Shown here: piece by piece, positions 7,074-14,085 of the stretch
Layout: each line of letters begins with the position of its first letter
Numbering within the stretch: the stretch's first letter is position 1
From: Verrucomicrobiota bacterium
Lineage (GTDB): Bacteria; Verrucomicrobiota; Verrucomicrobiia; Limisphaerales; UBA1100
DNA: 15,714 bases
Assembly: GCA_028872685.1 (NCBI GenBank)
Contig: JAPKEI010000019.1
Span: 1 to 15,714 of the forward strand
Reading direction: 5' to 3'
Notes under the pieces: generated by a model
The model's input: the letters and a program-made list of their open reading frames with translations, nothing else
The model's database searches: none
What the model was told of the DNA's origin: nothing
Position numbers and translations under genes: made by a program

Positions 7074-8122
7074 TGAAAATATTTTTTATAATTTTGTTCA
7101 CCATAGCCGTAGCGCTACAAGCGGCGGATGTTTCGCTGGATTTGTCCAAGCAAAAACTCGGCCAATCCCCCAAAGGCTTTACCGCAAAAGTTGCCGGTGT
7201 CGGCAAACTCGGAAAAGCAATCGTGCGTGAAGGCCAAATTCCAGCACTCGTTGGTGCAGGCAAAGTCGAGGACCGACTCATCGAAGTCACCGGCGGCAGC
7301 ACGAATGCCAATCATTACACGCTGGTAATGCTCGACGCGATGGCCCCGAATGATTTTAGTGGCTCGGTTCGCTTCCGCATCACCGGCGGCAAAACCATGC
7401 CCGTCGCCGGCATTGCCTTCCGCGCACAGGACGAAAATAATTATTATTTACTAGCGGTGAAACCGAAGGACACCCGCCTGTATTGGACTGTTTTCGAAAA
7501 CGGCAAGGCAGTAAAAGGTCGCCGAGATAATAGTATCCTACCCGCACCCGGCGGCTGGCATGACCTTCAATTTTCCGCCAAGGCCAACACTCTCACTTGG
7601 ACTTTAAACGGCCGCACTCAGTTCATCACTTACGACCCCGAACAAGTGCCGGACTTTCGCAAGGGCAGGTTTGCGCTTTGGGTGCGCTCGGACACGCGCG
7701 CGGAATTTGCCCTGCTTGAGTTGCTCAACCCCGCCGAAACATTGGCCAAGCAGCATGGCAAAGTGCTGCGTAGCATGGCGCGCGAAGATGCTCGCGTGTT
7801 GTCACTCCAACTCGTCGCTCGACCCGCGCCCAACCAAGCTCCGAAAATTATCGGCAGCCTCGTCGCCGCCGAAGTGGGTCGGCCCGCCCATGCGGATTGC
7901 GCCAAAGCAATCGATCAAAACAAGGTTTTCCATGGGCGAAAAAGTAATGAGGCGTTTGTGACCTCGCCTTTGCGGGATAAGAACGGGATCATCATTGGCG
8001 CGGTGCGTGTACGTTTACGCAGTCCTTCGGGGACTGATAAACGTCGCGACATCGCCCGCGCGGCAGCCCTCACTCAGCGTATTAAGGGAAACTATCCCGA
8101 CGCGAAATCACTTTTTCAATAG
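7073..8122 (+). CDS. Secreted protein with 3-keto-disaccharide-hydrolase-like (DUF1080-type) fold
   Basis: A 349-residue exported protein of unknown role. MKIFFIILFTIAVALQA is a plain signal peptide with probable cleavage before ADVSLDLS. Residues ~22-218 look like a concanavalin/jelly-roll domain: GSVRFRITGG, AGIAFRAQDENNYYLLAV, GGWHDLQFSAKANTLTWTLNG and GRFALWVRSDTRAEFALLEL follow the usual order of laminin-G or DUF1080 domains. Residues ~219-349 differ: RVLSLQLVARP, IIGSLVAAEVGRPAHADCAKA and VTSPLRDKNGIIIGAVRVRL recall a cache/PAS-like sensor fold, by impression only. The ATG at 7073 shares its A with the ilvB TAA, implying coupled translation with no obvious functional link. Its 3' end overlaps the convergent gene by 15 bases. 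The fold assignment is inferred and no catalytic residues are claimed. Confidence 0.72.
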   Translation: MKIFFIILFTIAVALQAADVSLDLSKQKLGQSPKGFTAKVAGVGKLGKAIVREGQIPALVGAGKVEDRLIEVTGGSTNANHYTLVMLDAMAPNDFSGSVRFRITGGKTMPVAGIAFRAQDENNYYLLAVKPKDTRLYWTVFENGKAVKGRRDNSILPAPGGWHDLQFSAKANTLTWTLNGRTQFITYDPEQVPDFRKGRFALWVRSDTRAEFALLELLNPAETLAKQHGKVLRSMAREDARVLSLQLVARPAPNQAPKIIGSLVAAEVGRPAHADCAKAIDQNKVFHGRKSNEAFVTSPLRDKNGIIIGAVRVRLRSPSGTDKRRDIARAAALTQRIKGNYPDAKSLFQ

Positions 8123-9007
8123 CAACTCCGGCGGAGCTCTTCCCTCGGAGGAAGGTCGTTTGCGATCAGGTGCCTTTGGAAAATCATCTTTCATCACCTC
8201 ACGATGCGCGCCAGTGATGCCAACCCGGCCTTCATCATCTCGCACCAACGCGGGCGGATATTTATGGAAAAAATATGACTGCCGCACCAACATTTGCCCT
8301 TCGGGGCCCACCTGATAATAGCGGAAATTTTTTGCATAAAATTGGAAGAAAACATGGGTGACACCTTGAGGATCCATTTCCATTTGCGGTTTTCCAAACG
8401 GCACTTTCCGGCCGAGATCAAGGACATTGTAAATGCGCATTTCATTTCCCCGCGTGCCTTCCACTCGAAGAAATAAATGGGTGCGCCCGTGCACTCGTGT
8501 GCTGCGCAAAGTGTAGGTTCGCAGGTCGGGAGGTTGCCCCACTTGTCGAGGAGCCACGCCACGCCGCATCTCGGCGATCTTTACCCCGGTCACCACTTGA
8601 AACTTCAGCGGAGGCACATCCAGGATGTGGTTGTTAAATTGCCTGATTTTTATTCTGGCATGAATGGTGAACACGCCCGGCTTGCTGAAATCAAATATCG
8701 GCGCCATCTGGTACGTCCAAACATGGCTCTTGCCGTTGTCCACCAAAATTGATTTGCCTCGCGGAGGATTGCCGTTGCGCAGCACGGGGATACCCCGGCC
8801 ATCGTGCGCGGAAAATTGGACCCAATCTTCCCCGTCCGCCAGCATTACTTTTTGGCCGGACACATTGCGAACGACAAGTTTGACCACAACGGCCTGATTA
8901 GGTAAAAAATTATTGCGGTCAGTGACCATCTTCACCTGCAATAATTGCGCGTGGACGTTCAGGGATAACAAGCATCCCACCAATAGAAACAAATACCCCC
9001 TCCTCAT
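8108..9007 (-). CDS. Secreted beta-rich protein of unknown function
   Basis: A 299-residue exported protein that I do not recognise as a named family. MRRGYLFLLVGCLLSLNVHA is a signal peptide, probably cut after VHA. LVGC at residues 9-12 resembles a lipobox, but its hydrophobic stretch is short for a lipoprotein. Residues ~21-140 read like an immunoglobulin-like sandwich (NFLPNQAVVVKLVVRNVSGQ, SHVWTYQMAPIFDFSKPGVFTIHARIKI), a pattern common in PVC-group extracellular proteins. Residues ~140-280 form a second strand-rich region (THLFLRVEGTRGNEMRIYNVLD, VTHVFFQFYAKNFRYYQVGPEG). The tail is basic and loosely structured. It follows the glycosyltransferase operon on the same strand beyond a probable terminator, and converges on the secreted protein gene from ilvB with a 15-base tail overlap. 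Confidence 0.75.
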   Translation of the reverse strand: MRRGYLFLLVGCLLSLNVHAQLLQVKMVTDRNNFLPNQAVVVKLVVRNVSGQKVMLADGEDWVQFSAHDGRGIPVLRNGNPPRGKSILVDNGKSHVWTYQMAPIFDFSKPGVFTIHARIKIRQFNNHILDVPPLKFQVVTGVKIAEMRRGVAPRQVGQPPDLRTYTLRSTRVHGRTHLFLRVEGTRGNEMRIYNVLDLGRKVPFGKPQMEMDPQGVTHVFFQFYAKNFRYYQVGPEGQMLVRQSYFFHKYPPALVRDDEGRVGITGAHREVMKDDFPKAPDRKRPSSEGRAPPELLLKK

Positions 9008-9024
9008 GTTGAAACTGTGCGACG

Positions 9025-9046
9025 AAAAGGCCTGTTTTTCAAGGCC
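9025..9046 (-). terminator. Modest intrinsic terminator after the glycosyltransferase gene
   Basis: On the minus strand GGCCT (9046-9042) pairs with AGGCC (9033-9029), followed by TTTT (9028-9025). A competing stem, CTGTTT/AAACAG between 9053-9048 and 9036-9031, uses part of the same bases. It lies between the glycosyltransferase stop (9070) and the next start (9007). The stem is short, so termination may be partial. Confidence 0.45.
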
Positions 9047-9069
9047 AAACAGACTAACTCGGACGCAAG

Positions 9070-10080
9070 TTATTCACCGGTGGCCAAAACCTGCCGAACC
9101 TCCGCCGCCACTTTTGCCACCTCAATACTGCGCAGGCAATCACGGTCGTACTCGGCGGTGCAATTGCGCGAAAGGCAGGGAACGCATTCCATTGCCGATG
9201 TTTGCAGCACGGTACCGCGTGTTTGATAAGGGCCCGTGCGGCGTGGATCGGTGGGGCCAAATAGGGCCACCACCGGCTTGCCCAACGCGGCGGCAACATG
9301 CATGGGGCCGGTATCGTTGGTCACCATCGCTTCGCTGGCGCGAATCCATTCCACCATTTCGGGCAAAGTGGTTTGGCCGGTTTTATCCACGCACCGAGCT
9401 CCGATTGCACCAAGGCGCACTCCCAACTCGGCATCCTCTTTGCCGCCGAGCACCACCACCCGAAGGTTGCCCTGCTCCATTAATAAGTTTCGGGTGAGGG
9501 TTTCAAAGGATTCCATCGGCCAACGTTTATTCTCCCAACGCGCGCCGGGACACAGCGCAAGCCAACGCTGGCCCGCTTCGCAACATTCGGGAAGGGGGTT
9601 GTCGCGGCGAGGCATCCACTCGAAGTCATCGTTATTTTCCAAACCCAAATGCGGCAGCACGGCGCGGCACCAATCCACGGCATGCGCGTTGGGGCTCGGG
9701 CGTTCCACGGCCACGTCGTACGCGGCGGCGGCGCCTTCACGATGTTGGTGCAGCCCGATGGTGAGCCCAGCGCGCGCGATCCAGCTAAACGCCGCGCTGC
9801 GGGCAAGCCCCTGCAAATCCAAAACCACATCAAACCGCTCGCGGTGAAGCTGGCCAAGCTGTTGCACGCCGCGTGCCAAGCCAGCGGGAGTGCCCCAGCC
9901 ACGCCGACGGAAGGGGTGCACGGCGGCGAGGTCGGGGTCATTCTGCAAAAGGGGAGCGAAGCTCTCGGAGATCCACCAGTGCACCTGCCAGTTGGGGCGT
10001 TGACGCTTGATAAGCCGCAGCACGGGAAGCGCGTGGATGACATCTCCGAGGGAGCTGGGCTTGAGGATGAGAAGTTTCAC
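9070..10080 (-). CDS. Family 9 glycosyltransferase (heptosyltransferase-like)
   Basis: A 336-residue GT-B-fold enzyme of the LPS heptosyltransferase family, which acts at the cytoplasmic face of the inner membrane and usually adds ADP-heptose to the lipopolysaccharide core. The N-terminus KPSSLGDVIHALPVLRLIK carries the conserved GD (D13). WLALCPGARWENKRWP and NDTGPMHVAAALGKPVVALFGPTDP (255-279) are the nucleotide-sugar side. A C-terminal cysteine cluster (ECVPCLSRNC, C315) is typical. The start is GTG at 10080-10078: an in-frame TGA lies six codons upstream, so there is little choice, and no Shine-Dalgarno is seen. It begins 18 bases after the metallophosphoesterase stop. The donor and acceptor cannot be told from sequence, and no other LPS-core gene is nearby, so waaC or waaF is not assigned. 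Confidence 0.88.
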   Translation of the reverse strand: MKLLILKPSSLGDVIHALPVLRLIKRQRPNWQVHWWISESFAPLLQNDPDLAAVHPFRRRGWGTPAGLARGVQQLGQLHRERFDVVLDLQGLARSAAFSWIARAGLTIGLHQHREGAAAAYDVAVERPSPNAHAVDWCRAVLPHLGLENNDDFEWMPRRDNPLPECCEAGQRWLALCPGARWENKRWPMESFETLTRNLLMEQGNLRVVVLGGKEDAELGVRLGAIGARCVDKTGQTTLPEMVEWIRASEAMVTNDTGPMHVAAALGKPVVALFGPTDPRRTGPYQTRGTVLQTSAMECVPCLSRNCTAEYDRDCLRSIEVAKVAAEVRQVLATGE

Positions 10081-10098
10081 GCCGATCGTGGGCGGGCA

Positions 10099-10824
10099 TC
10101 ACTTCCCGTAATCTAGCCGCTCGGCCAAACGCTCGGGCAGCCCGGCTTCGAGAATTTTCTTCTGGGTGGTCTCGATATCGTAGTTGATACGGATGAGTTC
10201 CACCGTTTCATTCTTGGCATCGTACACGCAGTACGACGCGCGAGGATCGCCATCGCGTGGCTGACCCACGCTGCCGACGTTGACAAAATAGCGCTTGCCC
10301 ACTTCGAGCTTGAGATGCTCGAAGGTGCCGCCGTCCACTTCAATGCCGTCATCAATGAACACCAGTGGCACGTGCGTGTGTCCGTGAAAACAAAGCACGG
10401 TGCTTTGATAAGTGAAACTAGCCGCCGCATCGCTGGCATCCTGCACGTAGCCCCAGTAGCGCGGGCTGTCCATGGTGCCGTGCACGATGGAAAAATGATC
10501 GATCAACCGCACGTAACGCAAATCGCACAGCCACTGGCGATCTTCGGCACTGAGTTGATCGCGCGTCCAAAGGACGGCTTCGGCAGCCACGGGGTTGAAG
10601 GCGGCGAGATCGCAATCCTGGCCGATGTATTCGTCGTGGTTGCCCATCACACAAGGCATATCCAACCCGCGCACGATGTTAATGCATTCCTTGGGGTTGG
10701 CGTTGTAGCCGACGACATCACCGCCGCACACGAAATTTTCGCAGCCACGCTTTTCCGCATCCTCAAGCACCGTGTTCAGTGCTTCGAGGTTACCGTGAAT
10801 GTCTGATATGATCGCGTATTTCAT
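10099..10824 (-). CDS. Calcineurin-like metallophosphoesterase (YfcE/MJ0936-type)
   Basis: A 241-residue binuclear-metal phosphoesterase. The ligands are easy to place: D8 and H10 (SDIHGN), D36 (GGDVVGYN), N62 and H63 (GNHDE), H115 (IVHGTMD), and H149 and H151 (HGHTHVP). Single-domain members with this layout hydrolyse phosphodiesters or phosphomonoesters, and the natural substrate is usually unknown. NVGSVGQPRDGDPRASY near residues 187-203 is typical of the YfcE-like subgroup. It lies nine bases after the acylphosphatase stop and 18 before the glycosyltransferase start, in the middle of a four-gene run with mixed functions. It has no signal peptide, so it is probably cytoplasmic. The ATG at 10824 starts MKYAIISDIHGN, exactly at the expected position. 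Confidence 0.92.
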   Translation of the reverse strand: MKYAIISDIHGNLEALNTVLEDAEKRGCENFVCGGDVVGYNANPKECINIVRGLDMPCVMGNHDEYIGQDCDLAAFNPVAAEAVLWTRDQLSAEDRQWLCDLRYVRLIDHFSIVHGTMDSPRYWGYVQDASDAAASFTYQSTVLCFHGHTHVPLVFIDDGIEVDGGTFEHLKLEVGKRYFVNVGSVGQPRDGDPRASYCVYDAKNETVELIRINYDIETTQKKILEAGLPERLAERLDYGK

Positions 10825-10833
10825 GCGGAAACA

Positions 10834-11109
10834 TCAGCGGGCGATTTCGAATCCTCGAAATTCGCCCGTGCCGTTGCTCCATTCCGCTTGGGTCTCGCGA
10901 ATGAAGCGGCGCAATCCTGCCTCGGGAATCGCCGCTTGAAAAGCCTCTAATTCTTCCCGCTCGCCTTCCACCAGAAGTTCCACCCGACCATCGGCCAGAT
11001 TTTTCACCCAACCGGTCACCTCAAAACCCAGTGCCGTTTGCTTCACCGTGTAGCGAAACCCAATCCCCTGGACATGCCCGGAAAACAGAACCTGCAGGCG
11101 TTCGGGCAT
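10834..11109 (-). CDS. Acylphosphatase
   Basis: A small cytoplasmic enzyme of 91 residues that hydrolyses carboxyl-phosphate bonds such as those of acetyl phosphate or 1,3-bisphosphoglycerate. The signature GHVQGIGFRY is present with the phosphate-binding R19, and VTGWVKNLADGRVELLVEG holds the catalytic N37. Length and the ferredoxin-like order of segments match the family. Its ATG (11109-11107) shares one base with the TAA of the zinc-ribbon gene (TAATG), indicating coupled translation. A weak GGGGAA lies upstream. The gene symbol acyP is commonly used for this family, but I leave it blank because no experiment-backed name applies here. Confidence 0.93.
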   Translation of the reverse strand: MPERLQVLFSGHVQGIGFRYTVKQTALGFEVTGWVKNLADGRVELLVEGEREELEAFQAAIPEAGLRRFIRETQAEWSNGTGEFRGFEIAR

Positions 11110-11372
11110 TAGATTCCCCGATCTGGCTTGTGCACCTCGTACTCGCCTTTGCTGGTTTTCTTCAGCACCGTGAACCCATTATTCGTGGCCTCGCGCACAT
11201 TCACCTTCTTCAAATGCTTCGGCATATAAACCGTCCCGAACACTTTCCGCACCGCCTTATGACACACTGGGCACTCCTTGAGCGGCGGCGTTTTTATTGG
11301 GCGCTGCAATTCGAATCGCCCACCGCACACCTTGCAGTCTCCCTCGCACAACTCATATTCATAAATGGGCAT
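11109..11372 (-). CDS. FmdB-like zinc-ribbon protein
   Basis: An 87-residue protein that starts MPIYEYELCEGDCKVCGGRF, the hallmark of the FmdB/CxxC regulatory-protein family. Two CxxC pairs (C13/C16 and C34/C37) should bind one zinc ion, and C9 is an extra cysteine. Many members have a following serine-rich region; here it is replaced by a lysine-rich tail ending VHKPDRGI. The function of the family is poorly known; FmdB was first linked to formamidase regulation. It is the first gene of the operon with acylphosphatase, the phosphoesterase and the glycosyltransferase. Its promoter places transcription start at or within a base or two of the ATG, so the mRNA is probably leaderless. Confidence 0.82.
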   Translation of the reverse strand: MPIYEYELCEGDCKVCGGRFELQRPIKTPPLKECPVCHKAVRKVFGTVYMPKHLKKVNVREATNNGFTVLKKTSKGEYEVHKPDRGI

Positions 11373-11377
11373 ACGTC

Positions 11378-11406
11378 ATTTTACCCTTTCCCCCTCCGCT
11401 TGTCAC
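11378..11406 (-). promoter_or_regulatory. Promoter of the zinc-ribbon operon, predicting a leaderless mRNA
   Basis: On the minus strand GTGACA (11406-11401) and TAAAAT (11383-11378) each match consensus at five of six positions and are 17 bases apart. The ATG begins five bases after the -10 element. Its -35 overlaps the -35 of the divergent NYN-gene promoter. Confidence 0.7.
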
Positions 11407-11428
11407 TCCCTCTCCCCTTCCCTATAAT
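11400..11428 (+). promoter_or_regulatory. Promoter of the NYN-domain gene, predicting a leaderless mRNA
   Basis: TTGTCA (11400-11405) and a perfect TATAAT (11423-11428) are 17 bases apart, and the ATG starts six bases after the -10 element. Transcription should begin on the A of the start codon. There is no room for a Shine-Dalgarno. The -35 element is shared with the divergent promoter. Confidence 0.8.
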
Positions 11429-11434
11429 TCGCCC

Positions 11435-11902
11435 ATGGCCATTGTGCGAATCTTGGTGGACGGCTACAGCCTCCTGCACGCCTGGCGCGACCTCGCCCCC
11501 GGCGAGCCGCGCCATTCCGCCCGCGCGCGCGATGCCCTCATCACCGAGCTCACTCAATACGCCGACAGCACGAACACGCCCATCACGCTTTTCTTTGATG
11601 GCAGTGGCGCACCCGCGGGCACGCCTAAGCCAAACGCCCCCGAAGGCTTGGAAATAATTTACTCAACTAAAGGCAAAACCGCCGACGACCTCATCGAACG
11701 CACCGCCCACCGCCTCAAACCCTACGGCGAGGCCCTTGCGGTCACTAATGATTTCGCCGAACGCGACACCGTCATCTCCCTCGGCGGAATGGCTCAAAGC
11801 TGTGAAGAATTCATCAAAGACATCCAGCGCGTGATGAAAGAGCGCAATCACTTCGTGAAAACTCACAACCGCCGCGAAGCCAACCGGTACAAACGAAGGT
11901 AA
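11435..11902 (+). CDS. YacP-like NYN-domain (PIN-like) putative ribonuclease
   Basis: A 155-residue protein of the YacP/NYN family, whose Bacillus member (Rae1) cleaves mRNA in the ribosomal A site. The acidic pocket is visible: D9 in ILVDGYSLL, D55 in FFDGSG, D84 and D85 in KTADDLIER, and D106 and D111 in VTNDFAERD. It lacks the long C-terminal tail of the Bacillus protein but ends in a basic stretch (NRREANRYKRR) suited to RNA binding. The frame stays open to 11297, but the ATG at 11435 gives the normal family N-terminus and lies six bases after a perfect -10 element. The gene is single: it diverges from the zinc-ribbon operon and converges on hisD with an eight-base gap. Nuclease activity is inferred. 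Confidence 0.85.
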   Translation: MAIVRILVDGYSLLHAWRDLAPGEPRHSARARDALITELTQYADSTNTPITLFFDGSGAPAGTPKPNAPEGLEIIYSTKGKTADDLIERTAHRLKPYGEALAVTNDFAERDTVISLGGMAQSCEEFIKDIQRVMKERNHFVKTHNRREANRYKRR

Positions 11903-11910
11903 ACGAGCCG

Positions 11911-13203
11911 TCAATCCAACCGAATGGACGCGGAGCGACCGTGCGCATCCAGTCCTTCCACGCCCGCGAATTGCTCGATGGCGGCGATGGATTTTTTTAA
12001 AGCCGCCGGCGTGAATTGCACCACACTGGTGCGTCGTTGAAACATATCCACCGTGAGTCCAGGAAAGGAAGCGCCCGCGCCGCCGGTAGGCAGCGTGTGG
12101 CTTGGGCCCGCCACATAATCACCCGTGACTGTTGGTGAAAAATTTCCAAGAAACAACGCGCCCGCAGTGGTGATTTGTTTTGCAGCTGCGGCCGCATCCT
12201 TGAGCATCACCTCGCAATGCTCCGGCGCAAGCCGATTAGCCAGCGCGATGGCTTCCGCCCGCGATGACACTTGAATGAGCCAACCGTTTTTCGCGAGGGC
12301 CTTTTTGATATAATCGCGTCGTGAGCGTTGCGGCAGTTGTTTTGCGATTTCTTTTTCTACCGTGCCGATGAATTTCGCCGAGGTGCTAACAAGCCAACAG
12401 CGTTCGTGTCCCGAGCCGTGCTCTGCCTGCGCCAAAATATCCGCTGCCGCAAAAGCCGGATTAGCTGTGGTATCGGCCAGCACCAGCACTTCACTTGGCC
12501 CGGGCAGCAAATCAATGGACACACGGCCCACCAGCAACCGCTTCGCAGCCACCACGTATGCATTGCCGGGACCAAAAACTTTTTGCACTGGCGCGAGGGT
12601 CTTCGTGCCGTGAGCCATTGCAGCGATGGCTTGCGCGCCGCCGACACGATAAATCTCCGTGGCTCCCGCCAACTTTGCCGCATGCAACAACCCCGGATTT
12701 ACTGTGCCATCTTTTCCGCAGGGCGTGCATACGACGATCTCTTTGCAACCGGCCACTTTTGCGAGCGTCACGGTCATCAACGCAGTGGACATCAGCGGCG
12801 CAGTACCGCCCGGAATATAAATGCCCACACGCACGAAGGGATCGAACTTTTCTCCCACGCGCGCGCCTTGCGCGTTGCGACCGCTCCAGTCTTTGCGTAG
12901 GCCGCGTTTGTGGAATTGCGTGATGTTCCGATGCGCCAGCCGAATAGCGGCACGCAGTTTGCCAGTAACTGACTTGGAAGCGGAGGCAAGTTCGGCATCG
13001 CTCACGCGCAAGGTTTTGGCAGTGAGCGTTGCGCTATCGAATTTCTTGGTGAACTCAATCAATGCCGCATCACCCTTGGCCGCCACGCCTTCGACGATGG
13101 CGCGCGCGCTCGCCTCAATTTTGGCATCAAACAAACTCGACGACGCGCAAAGGCGGTCGAGCTTGCGGGCATAGCCGGCATCGGTGTGGCGCAGCGTTTT
13201 CAT
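11911..13203 (-). CDS. hisD: Histidinol dehydrogenase
   Basis: The enzyme makes the last two steps of histidine synthesis, oxidising L-histidinol to L-histidine with two NAD+, in the cytoplasm. It has the usual length (430) and all main signatures: VGIYIPGGTAPLMSTALM, GGAQAIAAMAHGT, VFGPGNAYVVAAKR, DLLPGPSEVLVLAD and PSHTLPTGGAGASF. The zinc ligands can be placed at Q259 and H262 (AQAEHG), D362 (GDYVAG) and H421 (LDAHGRS). The catalytic pair is E328-H329 (APEHCE). It stands alone, without other his genes nearby, as in many bacteria with dispersed his genes. The ATG at 13203 begins MKTLRHTDAGY. No Shine-Dalgarno is seen, and the 99-bp gap to nagB shows no attenuator or T-box that I could recognise. 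Confidence 0.96.
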   Translation of the reverse strand: MKTLRHTDAGYARKLDRLCASSSLFDAKIEASARAIVEGVAAKGDAALIEFTKKFDSATLTAKTLRVSDAELASASKSVTGKLRAAIRLAHRNITQFHKRGLRKDWSGRNAQGARVGEKFDPFVRVGIYIPGGTAPLMSTALMTVTLAKVAGCKEIVVCTPCGKDGTVNPGLLHAAKLAGATEIYRVGGAQAIAAMAHGTKTLAPVQKVFGPGNAYVVAAKRLLVGRVSIDLLPGPSEVLVLADTTANPAFAAADILAQAEHGSGHERCWLVSTSAKFIGTVEKEIAKQLPQRSRRDYIKKALAKNGWLIQVSSRAEAIALANRLAPEHCEVMLKDAAAAAKQITTAGALFLGNFSPTVTGDYVAGPSHTLPTGGAGASFPGLTVDMFQRRTSVVQFTPAALKKSIAAIEQFAGVEGLDAHGRSASIRLD

Positions 13204-13302
13204 CGGCGACGCAGTGAATCAGATGTGCGCGCAAAAGTCAAAAACCGGCCTTTGGGATTGACCCGTTTACTTTACGCGTTAGGCTTTGCCACTTAACAAT
13301 TT

Positions 13303-14076
13303 ATGAGCACCGAATCCATCAATTCATTCGAAGTCGACGCACTCAATGTGCGCGTGTTTGCCACCGAAGACGATATGGCCACCGCGGCCGCGTCGGAGGT
13401 GAACGAATATCTTTGCGGGGTGATTGCCGCGCAAGGCAGTGCCGCCGCGATTCTGGCGACGGGTAATTCACAGATTCAGTTTCTGGAAAAACTCGTGGCC
13501 ATTGGCGAGGTGGATTGGAGCAAGGTGACGCTGTTTCACATGGACGAATATCTCGGGCTCGATGGTGATCACACTGCGAGCTTTCGCCGCTACATGCGCG
13601 ATCGCGTGGAAGAAAAGGTGCAACCGGCGGCGTTTAATTATATTTGCGGCGACGCACTCGAGCCCATCAAGGAATGCCGCCGCTACGCCGATTTGCTCGC
13701 CGCGCAACCGATTGATCTCTGTTGCCTCGGCGTGGGCGAGAACGGGCACATCGCTTTTAATGACCCCCCCGTGGCGGATCTCAATGATCCGGAGGTTGTG
13801 AAAATTGTGCAGCTCGATGACGGCTGCCGAAAACAACAACACGGCGAAGGCCATTTCCCGACCTTCGATTCCGTGCCGCAATACGCGCTGACGCTCACGG
13901 TGCCGGCCTTGTGTCAGGCGAAAAAAATGGTGTGTCTCTGCCCCGAAACCCGCAAGGCGCAAGCCGTGAAAGATGCCCTCCAAGGCCCCATCAGTACTGC
14001 TTGTCCAGCATCCCACCTGCGCACGCAATCACAGTGCGTGATGTATTTGGATGGCGACTCAGCAGCTTTGCTGTAA
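13303..14076 (+). CDS. nagB: Glucosamine-6-phosphate deaminase-type isomerase
   Basis: A 257-residue member of the NagB/RpiA/SOL superfamily, expected to convert glucosamine 6-phosphate to fructose 6-phosphate and ammonia. FHMDEYLGL supplies the D81-E82 pair, and GVGENGHIAFNDPP holds H149. In E. coli NagB the active site uses D141, H143 and E148; here the matching positions are N147, H149 and D154. N in the first place occurs in Bacillus-type enzymes as I recall, but D for E in the last place is less usual. KQQHGEGHF and STACPASHLRTQ resemble the bacterial NagB-like branch rather than 6-phosphogluconolactonase. Whether it deaminates or only isomerises is inferred. It is divergent from hisD and converges on the sugar isomerase with a nine-base gap. 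No Shine-Dalgarno precedes ATG 13303. Confidence 0.8.
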   Translation: MSTESINSFEVDALNVRVFATEDDMATAAASEVNEYLCGVIAAQGSAAAILATGNSQIQFLEKLVAIGEVDWSKVTLFHMDEYLGLDGDHTASFRRYMRDRVEEKVQPAAFNYICGDALEPIKECRRYADLLAAQPIDLCCLGVGENGHIAFNDPPVADLNDPEVVKIVQLDDGCRKQQHGEGHFPTFDSVPQYALTLTVPALCQAKKMVCLCPETRKAQAVKDALQGPISTACPASHLRTQSQCVMYLDGDSAALL

Positions 14077-14085
14077 GACGCTTTT

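Noticed and set aside
8972..8974. Lipobox (LVGC) making the 8108-9007 product a lipoprotein
   Set aside because: The cysteine is at residue 12 with a very short hydrophobic stretch before it. Ordinary cleavage after VHA at residue 20 fits better.
13204..13302. Promoter for nagB (TTGACC 13258-13263, TAGGCT 13280-13285) and one for hisD
   Set aside because: The nagB -10 matches only three of six positions and the hisD side has only a TTGACT without a good -10. Too weak to list.
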